Assembly: GCA_022799355.1 (NCBI GenBank)
Contig: JAAWOG010000006.1
Span: 31,634 to 95,633 of the forward strand
Length of the DNA stretch: 64,000 bases
DNA from: Lachnospiraceae bacterium
GTDB taxonomy: Bacteria; Bacillota; Clostridia; Lachnospirales; Lachnospiraceae
Direction: 5' to 3'
The notes under the pieces: generated by a model
Told to the model about the DNA's origin: nothing
Databases searched by the model: none
Seen by the model: the letters and a program-made list of their open reading frames with translations, nothing else
Made by a program: the position numbers and the translations under genes
Shown here: in pieces, positions 35,355 to 43,795 of the stretch
How the letters are laid out: each line of letters opens with the position of its first letter
Position numbering within the stretch: position 1 is the stretch's first letter

Positions 35355-36179
35355 ATGGACAATAGGAGGGAAGCACCAATTGGTGTGTTTGATTCCGGTG
35401 TAGGAGGATTGACGGTAGCGAAGGAGATCATGTATCAGATTCCGAATGAGAAGGTGATTTATTTCGGAGATACGGCACGGGTACCCTATGGAAATAAGAC
35501 GAAGGAGACTGTCACAAAATATGCGCTTCAGATCGTTCGTTTTATGAAGACACAGCATGTAAAAGCGATTGTGGTGGCATGTAATACGGCAAGTGCTTAT
35601 GCGTTGGATGAGATTGAACAGGAAATAGACGTGCCTGTGATCGGTGTGGTAAAACCGGGAGCCAGGATGGCGGTAGAATCCACAAAAAACGGAAAGATCG
35701 GTGTAATCGGAACCCGGGGAACGATCGGCAGTGAGACTTATACTACATATATCAGACAGTTAGATCCGAAGGTGGAAGTGATCGGAAAGGAGTGTCCCCT
35801 GTTTGTACATCTGGTGGAGGAGGGACTCTGGGAAGATCCGGTGACGGAGGAAATTGCCAGGCGTTATCTGACGGATCTGATAGATATGGATATTGACACG
35901 CTGATTCTGGGCTGTACCCATTATCCGATGATACGGAAAACGATTCAGCGGATCATGGGAGATGGTGTGCGCCTTGTCAATCCCGCCTATGAAACGGCCA
36001 GGGAGTTAAAGGAACTTTTGCAGGAACACGATATTTTAAAGGAGCAGCCTCCGGGACTTGGTACCAATATGCACCGCTTTTTTGTCAGCGATGCGGCGGA
36101 GCGCTTTCAGGTTTTTGCAAATTCCATTTTGAAATACGGCATTTTATCTACAAAAGTGATTCATATTGAGGAATATTAA
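35355..36179 (+). CDS. murI: Glutamate racemase
   Basis: A 274-residue cofactor-independent racemase that supplies D-glutamate for peptidoglycan. Both catalytic cysteines are seen in VACNTASAY and LGCTHYPM, along with the N-terminal GVFDSGVGGLTVAKE and DTARVPYG. A DUF1934 gene follows 6 bases later. Confidence 0.96.
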   Translation: MDNRREAPIGVFDSGVGGLTVAKEIMYQIPNEKVIYFGDTARVPYGNKTKETVTKYALQIVRFMKTQHVKAIVVACNTASAYALDEIEQEIDVPVIGVVKPGARMAVESTKNGKIGVIGTRGTIGSETYTTYIRQLDPKVEVIGKECPLFVHLVEEGLWEDPVTEEIARRYLTDLIDMDIDTLILGCTHYPMIRKTIQRIMGDGVRLVNPAYETARELKELLQEHDILKEQPPGLGTNMHRFFVSDAAERFQVFANSILKYGILSTKVIHIEEY

Positions 36180-36185
36180 CGGGAT

Positions 36186-36668
36186 ATGGCATCGGAAAAA
36201 ATCAGAGAATGTATGGTCTGCGTTGCCTCTTACCAGATAGATGCGGCGGGAGAGGAACAAACCATGAAAATAAAAAGTAAAGGGCAGCTTACCGAAAGGG
36301 ACAGCGTCCTTTATGTGCTTTATGAGGAAAATATGGAAGAGGGGCAGGAAAAGATGGGGGTAAACACGCTTCCTGACAGGGCTGCCGTGAAGAATTTATT
36401 AAAAATAGAAACGGAGCCTGTGCGGGTTAGTCTGAAAAAATCGGGCATGGTTTCCTGGAACATTGTTTTTGAGCAGGGAAAAAAGAAAAAGTCGGAGTAT
36501 GGAACACCTTACGGCTCCCTGGAAATCGGTGTGGAGACAAAGGGGGTAAGGATAAGAAAAGACGGAAAAAAAACCAGTCTGCAGCTTATGTATGCCCTTT
36601 TCATACAGGATGAAAAACAGGCGGACTGCAGACTGGAAATAGAGATCAGTTCAGATTATTTTACCTGA
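36186..36668 (+). CDS. DUF1934 (YwiB-like) beta-barrel protein
   Basis: A 160-residue small cytoplasmic protein of the DUF1934 family, predicted to adopt a calycin-like barrel; its function is not established. It has the family pattern of a mid-region NLLKIETEPVRVSLKKSG, then YGTPYGSLEIGVETKGV and a strand-rich C-terminus. It is probably translated with murI. The last 13 bases overlap the convergent gene. Confidence 0.8.
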   Translation: MASEKIRECMVCVASYQIDAAGEEQTMKIKSKGQLTERDSVLYVLYEENMEEGQEKMGVNTLPDRAAVKNLLKIETEPVRVSLKKSGMVSWNIVFEQGKKKKSEYGTPYGSLEIGVETKGVRIRKDGKKTSLQLMYALFIQDEKQADCRLEIEISSDYFT

Positions 36669-37135
36669 CCGACACCGGCTTTTGCCTGTGCCTTTTCGAG
36701 CAGCTGTTTGAATTTACTTTTCTTTGTTGTGTTTTGCGGTGTGTTATTTTTACCATGCATTCCTTTTACGGAAGTGATATAGATACCGCTGACAACAGCT
36801 TTCACTTCTCTCTTTACCGGAATATCGTCAAAGATCTTTTCATCCGCTACTAAAGAGACGATCTGGGGACCGACTTTTGCCTTTACAATAGGAAGCTTGG
36901 ATCGGCGCATCAGCTTCGGCGTCTGGTCGATAACAGCCTGAGGCAGACCGGATTCGGTCAGCTTCATCCGCTTTTTATCAATAATCAGCATGCTTACGTT
37001 CTGCTTATAGGCTTCAATCTGAGCCTGCTGTTCCGCCTGTTTTTTCTGGGCTTTTTTTCCGAGAAAATAAAGGACAACGATCGCTGCCAGCAAAATAACG
37101 AGTATGACGATCAGTACAATGGTTCCTGTGCTCAT
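36656..37135 (-). CDS. Membrane-anchored protein of unknown function
   Basis: A 159-residue protein with an N-terminal transmembrane helix (TIVLIVILVILLAAIVVLYF), then a Lys/Gln-rich coiled coil (KKAQKKQAEQQAQIEAYKQN), a compact mixed domain and a basic C-terminal tail. I do not recognise a named family. ATG 37135 is preferred because a perfect AGGAGG lies 9 bases before it; the 24 in-frame codons further upstream are discarded. It is convergent with the DUF1934 gene. Confidence 0.78.
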   Translation of the reverse strand: MSTGTIVLIVILVILLAAIVVLYFLGKKAQKKQAEQQAQIEAYKQNVSMLIIDKKRMKLTESGLPQAVIDQTPKLMRRSKLPIVKAKVGPQIVSLVADEKIFDDIPVKREVKAVVSGIYITSVKGMHGKNNTPQNTTKKSKFKQLLEKAQAKAGVGQVK

Positions 37136-37266
37136 GAAATTTCCTCCTTGGGTGTACTTGCCTGTACACAGTAAAAATATTTTAGCATTTATTCCGGGCT
37201 GTGACAAGATAGAGATTTATGATAATTTAGATGCGGAAAATTAGATACGGAAATTTGGGAAATACT

Positions 37267-37295
37267 TTGTAAGAACGGATAAGTTGTGGTAGAAT
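37267..37295 (+). promoter_or_regulatory. Promoter of the FKBP lipoprotein gene
   Basis: TTGTAA (37267-37272) and TAGAAT (37290-37295) are 17 bases apart, 50 bases before the start codon. Confidence 0.5.
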
Positions 37296-37344
37296 AAAAA
37301 AATATTGAGGGGCATTATACAGGAAAGGAAAAGTAAAAGTTATT

Positions 37345-38373
37345 ATGAAAAAGAAATGGATGGCAGCGGCAGCGCTGTTTTGTGTGGTGTGCGTGGCTGC
37401 AGGCTGCGGGAAAAAGGATATCAGGATTGCGGATTTAAAGGAGGTGGAAACAGACGATTATGTGACGCTTCCGGATTATAAAAATCTCCAGGTAACGGTG
37501 CCTGCAAAAGTAGAAATAACGGATGATTATGTAAAGAGCTTTATCAACAGCAGGATCGATGCTGTGAGCGATTTGCACGAGCTGACGGGGACTGTGGAAA
37601 ACGGAGATGTGGTCAATATTGACTATGCGGGTACGATAGACGGCACGGCGTTTCAGGGAGGTACGGCGCAGGGACAGCTTTTGGAGATTGGCTCAGGCGG
37701 TTTTATTGAGGGCTTTGAGGAAGGGCTGGTTGGTGCGTCCGTAGGGGAGACAAAACAGCTCACCTTAAAGTTTCCCGATAATTACCGCAATGCCGATGTG
37801 GCAGGAAAAGACTGTGCTTTTGCGGTCAAGATCAATTATATTTTGACGGATCTTACGGATGAGAATGTTTCCCTGGTGGATGAGGGATACCAGAATGCGG
37901 AGACTTATCGGGAAGATGCAAAAAGGATGCTGGTGGAATACAATGAATATCAGTTTGAGAGAGAGCTGAGGAATGATATTGCGGTAAATTTGCTGGCGGG
38001 ATGTACTTTTGAGGAAATACCACAGTCTTTAACGGATGATTATAAAAACAGCCTGCGCATGGATTTTGAGAATGCGGCGGCAGCAGAAAATGCAGGGCTG
38101 GAAGAATATATGGCGGCGGTTTATGGTGTCACGGCGGAAAATATGGAAAGTACGCTGGATGAGATGGCGCAGCGATGTGCAAAAGAAGGAATCGCACTGC
38201 AGGCAATAGCGAACAGGGAGGGATTGTTTATTCTGGATGAAGAGCTGGATGCGGCGATTTCCGGAGAGGCATTGGCAACGCAGGAGCAGGATGAGGAACA
38301 GATCAGGGAAAATATCAGAGTGAATCTTTTATATGATAAAGTGTATGAATTTTTGGTTGATATTTATGAGTGA
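37345..38373 (+). CDS. Secreted FKBP-type peptidyl-prolyl isomerase lipoprotein (trigger-factor-like)
   Basis: A 342-residue exported lipoprotein with lipobox VAAGC (lipidated Cys21). An FKBP domain (about 80-170) shows GDVVNIDYAGTIDGTAFQGG and the flexible GFIEGFEEGLVGASVGE loop. An alpha-helical C-terminal region resembles the chaperone arm of trigger factor (NLLAGCTFEEIPQSL, then IRVNLLYDKVYEFL). The layout suggests an extracytoplasmic folding chaperone on the outer face of the membrane. The usual trigger-factor ribosome-binding domain is replaced by the signal peptide. The next gene is asnS, 63 bases downstream. Confidence 0.88.
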   Translation: MKKKWMAAAALFCVVCVAAGCGKKDIRIADLKEVETDDYVTLPDYKNLQVTVPAKVEITDDYVKSFINSRIDAVSDLHELTGTVENGDVVNIDYAGTIDGTAFQGGTAQGQLLEIGSGGFIEGFEEGLVGASVGETKQLTLKFPDNYRNADVAGKDCAFAVKINYILTDLTDENVSLVDEGYQNAETYREDAKRMLVEYNEYQFERELRNDIAVNLLAGCTFEEIPQSLTDDYKNSLRMDFENAAAAENAGLEEYMAAVYGVTAENMESTLDEMAQRCAKEGIALQAIANREGLFILDEELDAAISGEALATQEQDEEQIRENIRVNLLYDKVYEFLVDIYE

Positions 38374-38436
38374 CAATCCGTGAAGCGTATGAAGGTTAAA
38401 GCTTAGTATTTCAGGAAGGGAAAAAGGAGAAGAGAG

Positions 38437-39828
38437 ATGGATTTGATTGAAATTCGGGAGTTGTACAGGAACAGAGAGACTTATATCGGAAAGAAGATCA
38501 CGGTGGGAGGCTGGATCAGAAGTATCAGGGATTCTAAAACCTTTGGCTTTATCGTGGTGAACGATGGTACTTTTTTTGAACCGCTGCAGATTGTCTATGG
38601 CGATAAACTGGCTGATTTTGAGGAGATCGGCAGGCTCAACGTGGGGGCGGCGATCCTTGTGAGCGGAACGTTGGTGGCTACGCCTGAGGCGAAACAGCCT
38701 TTTGAAATACAGGCGGAGGAAGTAATTGTTGAGGGCGTTTCCGCGCCGGAATATCCGCTTCAGAAAAAACGTCACAGTTTTGAGTATTTAAGAACGATCC
38801 CTCATCTGCGGGCAAGGACCAATACTTTTCAGGCGGTGTTCAGGGTGCGTTCTCTGATTGCCTATGCGATCCACACATTCTTTATGGAGAGGGGATTTGT
38901 GTATGTGCATACGCCGATCATCACGGGCTCTGACTGTGAAGGAGCGGGCGAGATGTTTCAGGTGACAACGCTGGATATGAAGGATCTGCCGAAAAAGGAT
39001 GACGGCAGTGTGGACTTTGACGGCGACTTTTTCGGGAAGCCGGCAAATCTTACGGTTTCCGGACAGTTGAATGGTGAGACTTACGCGATGGCGTTCAAAA
39101 ATATTTATACCTTTGGTCCCACCTTCCGGGCGGAAAATTCCAATACTACACGCCATGCGGCGGAGTTCTGGATGATTGAGCCGGAGATCGCCTTTGCGGA
39201 TCTGAAGGATGATATGATTCTGGCGGAGTCCATGATCAAATTTATCATCCGCTATGTATTGGAGCATGCGCCGGAGGAGATGAATTTCTTCAACAGTTTT
39301 GTGGACAAGGGGCTGATTGAGCGCCTTAAGCACGTGGCGGAATCCGATTTTGCCCATGTGACCTACACGGAAGCGATTGCTATTTTGGAGAAGCATAACG
39401 ATGAGTTTGACTACAAAGTCTCCTGGGGGTGTGATCTGCAGACGGAGCACGAGCGTTATCTGACGGAGACGGAGTTTAAACGTCCTGTATTTGTGACGGA
39501 TTATCCGAAGGATATCAAGGCATTTTATATGAAATTGAATGAGGATGGAAAGACCGTGGCGGCGATGGACTGTCTTGTGCCGGGCATCGGTGAGATCATC
39601 GGCGGCTCCCAGAGGGAAGATGATTTAAAGACATTAGAGAGACGGATGGAAGAGATGGGGCTGAACAAGGAGGATTATGATTTTTATCTGGACCTTCGGC
39701 GCTATGGCTCTGTCCGTCATGCGGGCTTCGGGCTTGGGTTTGAGCGCTGCGTGATGTACCTGACAGGTATGTCAAATATCAGGGACGTGCTTCCGTTCCC
39801 GAGGACGGTCAGAAACTGTGAGCTGTAA
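38437..39828 (+). CDS. asnS: Asparaginyl-tRNA synthetase
   Basis: A 463-residue class II aminoacyl-tRNA synthetase charging tRNA-Asn. It has the OB-fold anticodon-binding domain ([20 protein letters not shown]), motif 2 ([19 protein letters not shown]), the class-specific [11 protein letters not shown], and motif 3 ([15 protein letters not shown]). Length and order match bacterial AsnS. Confidence 0.97.
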   Translation: MDLIEIRELYRNRETYIGKKITVGGWIRSIRDSKTFGFIVVNDGTFFEPLQIVYGDKLADFEEIGRLNVGAAILVSGTLVATPEAKQPFEIQAEEVIVEGVSAPEYPLQKKRHSFEYLRTIPHLRARTNTFQAVFRVRSLIAYAIHTFFMERGFVYVHTPIITGSDCEGAGEMFQVTTLDMKDLPKKDDGSVDFDGDFFGKPANLTVSGQLNGETYAMAFKNIYTFGPTFRAENSNTTRHAAEFWMIEPEIAFADLKDDMILAESMIKFIIRYVLEHAPEEMNFFNSFVDKGLIERLKHVAESDFAHVTYTEAIAILEKHNDEFDYKVSWGCDLQTEHERYLTETEFKRPVFVTDYPKDIKAFYMKLNEDGKTVAAMDCLVPGIGEIIGGSQREDDLKTLERRMEEMGLNKEDYDFYLDLRRYGSVRHAGFGLGFERCVMYLTGMSNIRDVLPFPRTVRNCEL

Positions 39829-39912
39829 GAGATAGAAGAAGCATTGAAGGCAGGAAGGCGGTATTCTTTGCTTAAAAGCCGTACCGCGTAACGGTATGAG
39901 ATAGGAACGTGC

Positions 39913-41148
39913 ATGAAAAAAAGAATCAAAAGTGCGGTATGTCTGCTGCTGTGTGCGCTGTTGTTTCTGGAAAGCAGCGGGAGTGTTCAGGCGGTTACGA
40001 TTGAGGAACTGCAGAAGCAGATTCAGGAGAGTCAGAGTTATCTTAACAGTGAGAACGAAGTGATATCCGGACTGCAGGACGAGCAGGACCTGATCGAAGA
40101 GGAGATCAGCGATCTGGATGCGGAGCTGGTCAATCTGTATACGGAGATCAGTGTGCTGGAGGACCAGATCCTGGAACAGGAAGGAAAGATCACGGAAAAA
40201 GAGGCCGAGATCGCTGTGGCCGAGGAGGAGTTCAGGGCTGCGGAAGCGGAGGAGAGGCGCCAGTATGAGGCGATGAAGGAGCGCATCCGCTTTACCTATG
40301 AACAGGGTGAAAGCACTTATATAGAACTGCTGCTCTCAAGCGGCAGTTTCAGTGAACTGCTGAACAGGGCGGAATTCATAGAGGAAGTCTCGGCATATGA
40401 TGACAGGATGCTGGCGGAGTATCAGGCGATCAAACAGAAGGTTGCCGATATGAAGGCGAAGCTGGAGGCGGACCGGGAGGAGCTGGTGAAGGAAAAGGAA
40501 GCATTGGAAGCAGATAAAGCCTCCCTTGCCGAACAGCAGAGTTACTTAAACGGCATCCTGGCACAGAAGAAGGCAATAAGCGCCAACTATGACGCGGAGA
40601 TCGCCGAGGCGAAGAACCGGGCGGCACAGTATAAACAGCAGATCGCGGCAGATACGAAAAAGATCCAGCAGATACAGGAGGAGGAGCGCAAAAGGCTGGA
40701 AGCCCAGAACAACAGCGGCGGGGGGACGAAGAACAATAAGCCGAATCCCAATGCGGCAAACACCATAGCGGCGGCGCAGGGAATCGTTGCCCAGTCAGGC
40801 GGCAGCAGTTCCGGCAAATCCATAGCGAATTACGCCTGCCAGTTTATCGGAAACCCTTATGTGTCAGGCGGTACGAGCCTGACAAACGGCGCGGACTGTT
40901 CAGGATTTATTTTTCGACTGTATGCGGATTATGGCTATCGGGTGCCCAGAACTTCTTCCCAGCTTCGGAGTGTGGGAACGGGTGTATCCTATTCAGAGGC
41001 GCAGCCCGGCGATATTATCTGCTATGAAGGGCATGTGGGCATGTATATAGGCGGCGGTATGATCGTCCATGCCAGTACCCAGAGGACGGGAATCAAGGTG
41101 AGCAATGCACAGTACCGTCCGATCCTGGCGGTGAGAAGAGTGATGTAG
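39913..41148 (+). CDS. Secreted coiled-coil NlpC/P60 endopeptidase (PcsB/CwlO-like)
   Basis: A 411-residue cell-wall hydrolase. After a signal peptide (about 1-27) comes a long coiled coil (30-260, for example EISDLDAELVNLYTEISVLE), then an Asn/Gly-rich linker and an NlpC/P60 domain. The catalytic residues are Cys329 (GADCSGF), His374 (GHVGMY) and His386 (IVHAST). Proteins of this shape are usually held inactive by the coiled coil until an FtsEX-type complex activates them (family knowledge). FtsEX genes are not in the window. A strong terminator follows. Confidence 0.92.
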   Translation: MKKRIKSAVCLLLCALLFLESSGSVQAVTIEELQKQIQESQSYLNSENEVISGLQDEQDLIEEEISDLDAELVNLYTEISVLEDQILEQEGKITEKEAEIAVAEEEFRAAEAEERRQYEAMKERIRFTYEQGESTYIELLLSSGSFSELLNRAEFIEEVSAYDDRMLAEYQAIKQKVADMKAKLEADREELVKEKEALEADKASLAEQQSYLNGILAQKKAISANYDAEIAEAKNRAAQYKQQIAADTKKIQQIQEEERKRLEAQNNSGGGTKNNKPNPNAANTIAAAQGIVAQSGGSSSGKSIANYACQFIGNPYVSGGTSLTNGADCSGFIFRLYADYGYRVPRTSSQLRSVGTGVSYSEAQPGDIICYEGHVGMYIGGGMIVHASTQRTGIKVSNAQYRPILAVRRVM

Positions 41149-41175
41149 GATCGATAAAGAGAATGGAAAAGATGG

Positions 41176-41228
41176 TCCCTTTCGGGAGAGACAGCTTCAA
41201 TTATCATGTCTGCCCGAAAGGGATTTTT
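41176..41228 (+). terminator. Rho-independent terminator after the NlpC/P60 gene
   Basis: The arms tccctttcggg (41176-41186) and cccgaaaggga (41213-41223) are perfectly complementary apart from a central bulge region that includes gaca/tgtc, followed by TTTTT. Confidence 0.85.
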
Positions 41229-41373
41229 GGATATATTTGATTTTTGTACAAACAGACCTGCTTTGGTACGTAATAAATCTGTTTTTTTGTGCAGATGTAA
41301 ATTGGAAGGACACAATTATTGTGCAATTTCAACAAAAACAATTGGGCAAAAAGTAGAAAGAATTAAAAATATG

Positions 41374-41402
41374 TTGACGTGAAAATATTCCAATACTATA
41401 AT
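41374..41402 (+). promoter_or_regulatory. Promoter of the LacI gene
   Basis: TTGACG (41374-41379) and TATAAT (41397-41402) are 17 bases apart. The LacI-type operator at 41412 overlaps the expected transcript start. Confidence 0.75.
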
Positions 41403-41411
41403 GATAACAAT

Positions 41412-41423
41412 TAAAACGTTTTA
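41412..41423. promoter_or_regulatory. LacI-type operator 1 (autoregulation)
   Basis: taaaacgtttta is a perfect 12-bp palindrome with the central CG typical of LacI-family operators. It lies about 10 bases after the -10 box of the lacI-like gene. Two related sites lie before the next gene. Confidence 0.75.
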
Positions 41424-41444
41424 GTAGATGACAGGGACAGCTTC

Positions 41445-42476
41445 ATGAAAAATACGAAAAGGATAAAAAAGAGAAGCACGATGGAAGATGTCGCGCGGAT
41501 GGCAGGCGTGACAATAGGAACGGTATCTCATGTTATCAATGGAACGGCGACCATATCCGCAGCGACTACGGCGCGGGTGAAAGAGGCAATTGAGAAATTA
41601 AACTATATTCCGAATGTTGCGGCACAGAATATGCGGCGCAAAGAGAACCGCCAGCTTGGGCTTTTGGTGCCGAAGCTGACGAATATGTTTTATTCGGAGA
41701 TGGCTAACGCGATCATGGGCGAAGCGGATAAAGAGCATTATACCATGATGATATGCGGCTATGAATATTCGCTGGAGCAGGAGAAGAAAGTACTGTATAA
41801 CCTGCTGCAGAATAATGTCAAAACTATTATTATCGCGAATGGCCATGATGATGAGGAGTACATACGGGAACTGGTAGGGCAGGGCGTTCATGTGATTCTG
41901 GCGGACCGCAGAAGCAGCGAAAAGGGAGTTTCCTATGTGGCTTACAATAATGTGGAGACGGCGGAAAAGATCGTAGGTTTTTTAAAGGAAAGAGGGTATG
42001 AGCGTATCGGGTTTATTTCGGAGCCGCTGGTACTGAACAATCTGTGGGACCGGTTTGTGGGCTATAAGGCGGGACTGGAAAAGTACGGTTATCCCTACCG
42101 GGAAGAATATGTGCATATTTCGGAAAAGTTTCGCCATGGTCACGCGAAGAACGGTTATTTCTATATGAAGAAACTGTTGAAGGATCATAAAAGAGAAGAA
42201 CTTCCGAACGTATTTATGGTTTCCTCGGATATGCTGGCAATCGGTGTGATAAAAGCCATCGGTGAGGCGGGCTATCGGATTCCGGAAGACTTTGGCATCA
42301 TAGCCTGTGATAATCTGGAGATTTCCGCGTACCTGCAGCCGCCGCTTACCACCATCAAGCAGGATCAGATGCGGCTTGCACAGGAATTATGGAAGCAGGT
42401 GACAGCTTACCGCACGGGAAAACGGGTGAAAAATATTATGTTGGAACAGGAACTGGTCGTAAGGGGTTCCTGCTGA
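41445..42476 (+). CDS. LacI-family regulator of the adjacent ABC importer
   Basis: A 343-residue repressor with the LacI HTH (MEDVARMAGVTIGTVSHVIN), hinge helix (EKLNYIPNVAAQNMRR) and a periplasmic-binding-like effector domain (LGLLVPKLTNMFYSEM, IACDNLEISAYLQPPLTTI). It probably senses the sugar or its phosphate and controls its own gene and the downstream transport genes, because three AAAACG palindromes flank it. The start is ATG 41445. Confidence 0.92.
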   Translation: MKNTKRIKKRSTMEDVARMAGVTIGTVSHVINGTATISAATTARVKEAIEKLNYIPNVAAQNMRRKENRQLGLLVPKLTNMFYSEMANAIMGEADKEHYTMMICGYEYSLEQEKKVLYNLLQNNVKTIIIANGHDDEEYIRELVGQGVHVILADRRSSEKGVSYVAYNNVETAEKIVGFLKERGYERIGFISEPLVLNNLWDRFVGYKAGLEKYGYPYREEYVHISEKFRHGHAKNGYFYMKKLLKDHKREELPNVFMVSSDMLAIGVIKAIGEAGYRIPEDFGIIACDNLEISAYLQPPLTTIKQDQMRLAQELWKQVTAYRTGKRVKNIMLEQELVVRGSC

Positions 42477-42488
42477 GGTATTTGATCA

Positions 42489-42502
42489 TTAAAACGTTTT
42501 GA
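42489..42502. promoter_or_regulatory. LacI-type operator 2
   Basis: The core aaaacgtttt (42491-42500) is a perfect palindrome. It lies 12 bases after the lacI-like stop codon. Confidence 0.7.
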
Positions 42503-42540
42503 TATTCCGCAGTGTGAAAAATAAACGGAAGAAAGGAGGG

Positions 42541-42568
42541 TTGTGGAATTAAAACGCTTTAATAATAT
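42541..42568 (+). promoter_or_regulatory. Promoter of the ABC importer with LacI-type operator 3 in its spacer
   Basis: A weak TTGTGG (42541-42546) and TAATAT (42563-42568) are 16 bases apart. The palindrome-like ttaaaacgctttaa (42549-42562) fills the spacer, an ideal repression site. Confidence 0.6.
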
Positions 42569-42612
42569 AAGGATAAAATAAAAAGTAAAAACAATCATGA
42601 ATGGAGGTAGTT

Positions 42613-43701
42613 ATGAAGAATATGAAAAAGTTTGCAGCCTTATTTATGGCGACGGCAATGATCCTTGGGGGGGTTGTTGCATGCGGTAACAGCGCGGAGG
42701 AAAGCAGCGCGCCGGCAGCAGAGGAGACGGCACCGGCAGAGGATGGCGCTGCGGAGGAAAGTGCACCGGCAGCGGCAGGTGATTATGAGATCGTGGTAGT
42801 TCCCAAAGATTCATCAAACCCCTGGTTTGTACGTATGGATACCGGCGTAAAAGAATATGCGGAAGAGACAGGCCTGAATGTATACCAGAAGGGTACGGAC
42901 GAAATCGACGCAACGAAACAGGCACAGCTTGTGCAGGATCTGATTGCGCAGCAGGTGGACGCTATCTGTGTTGTACCGGTTGATCCGGAGTCTCTTGAGC
43001 CGGTTCTGAAACAGGCTATGGACGCAGGAATTGTGGTAATTGCGCATGAAGGTGCAAGCCTGGAAAATGTAAACTACGATATTGAGGCGTTCTCCAATGC
43101 AGGTTACGGCGCATTTATCATGGATAACCTGGCGGAAGCAATGGGAGAAGAAGGTGTTTACACAACCATGGTGGCGGACGTAACGAATGCTTCCCATAAT
43201 GAATGGGCGGACGCAGGTGTGGAATGGCAGAAAGAGCATTATCCGAACATGACGCTTCTGGAGGCGGAACCGAGAGTAGAATCCCATGACAACGGCGATA
43301 CGGCTTACAACGTGGCGAAAGAGCTGTTTAAGAAATATCCTGATCTGAAGGGTATTATGGGAACCTCTTCCTTTGACTCCCCGGGTGTTGCACGTGCCAT
43401 TGATGAGCTTGGCCTGGTAGATAAGGCATTTACATCCGGAACAGGTATGCCCGGCGACAATGCGGCACTGTTAAAGAGCGGCACCGTAAAATCTCTGACA
43501 CTTTGGGATCCGGCTATTGCAGGAAAAGCGATGATCAGCCTGGCAGTTAAGGTATTAAACGGCGAAGAGATCGGCGCACCGGTAGATCTTGGTGTAGAGG
43601 GTTATGAAGCGATGACGTTCCGTGAGGGCAGCAGCACGGTTCTCGAGGGCGAAGGCTGGATCGTTATTGACGGTGAAAACGTAGATTCATTTGGTTTCTA
43701 A
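42613..43701 (+). CDS. ABC transporter substrate-binding lipoprotein (RhaS/LsrB subfamily)
   Basis: A 362-residue lipoprotein (signal peptide, lipobox GVVAC) with an Ala/Glu-rich linker and a type I binding-protein fold. The segments VVPKDSSNPWF, VVPVDPESLEPVL, VVIAHEGASLEN, ASHNEWADA and LWDPAIAGKAM place it in the RhaS/LsrB group. The Asp/Asp-Gln ligands that I recall for autoinducer-2 binding in LsrB are replaced (HE, SHNEW), so a sugar, possibly a 6-deoxyhexose, is more likely than AI-2 (inference). ATG 42613 follows GGAGG; an in-frame ATG at 42601 has no such site. Confidence 0.9.
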   Translation: MKNMKKFAALFMATAMILGGVVACGNSAEESSAPAAEETAPAEDGAAEESAPAAAGDYEIVVVPKDSSNPWFVRMDTGVKEYAEETGLNVYQKGTDEIDATKQAQLVQDLIAQQVDAICVVPVDPESLEPVLKQAMDAGIVVIAHEGASLENVNYDIEAFSNAGYGAFIMDNLAEAMGEEGVYTTMVADVTNASHNEWADAGVEWQKEHYPNMTLLEAEPRVESHDNGDTAYNVAKELFKKYPDLKGIMGTSSFDSPGVARAIDELGLVDKAFTSGTGMPGDNAALLKSGTVKSLTLWDPAIAGKAMISLAVKVLNGEEIGAPVDLGVEGYEAMTFREGSSTVLEGEGWIVIDGENVDSFGF

Positions 43702-43795
43702 AACCTTGCAGTCAAATAATAGAGGAAAAGTCTGTGCCGGGCGGAATGATCCACCGGCACAGCGTCGATAAAAGGCAAGGAGAAGGAGGAAATTT

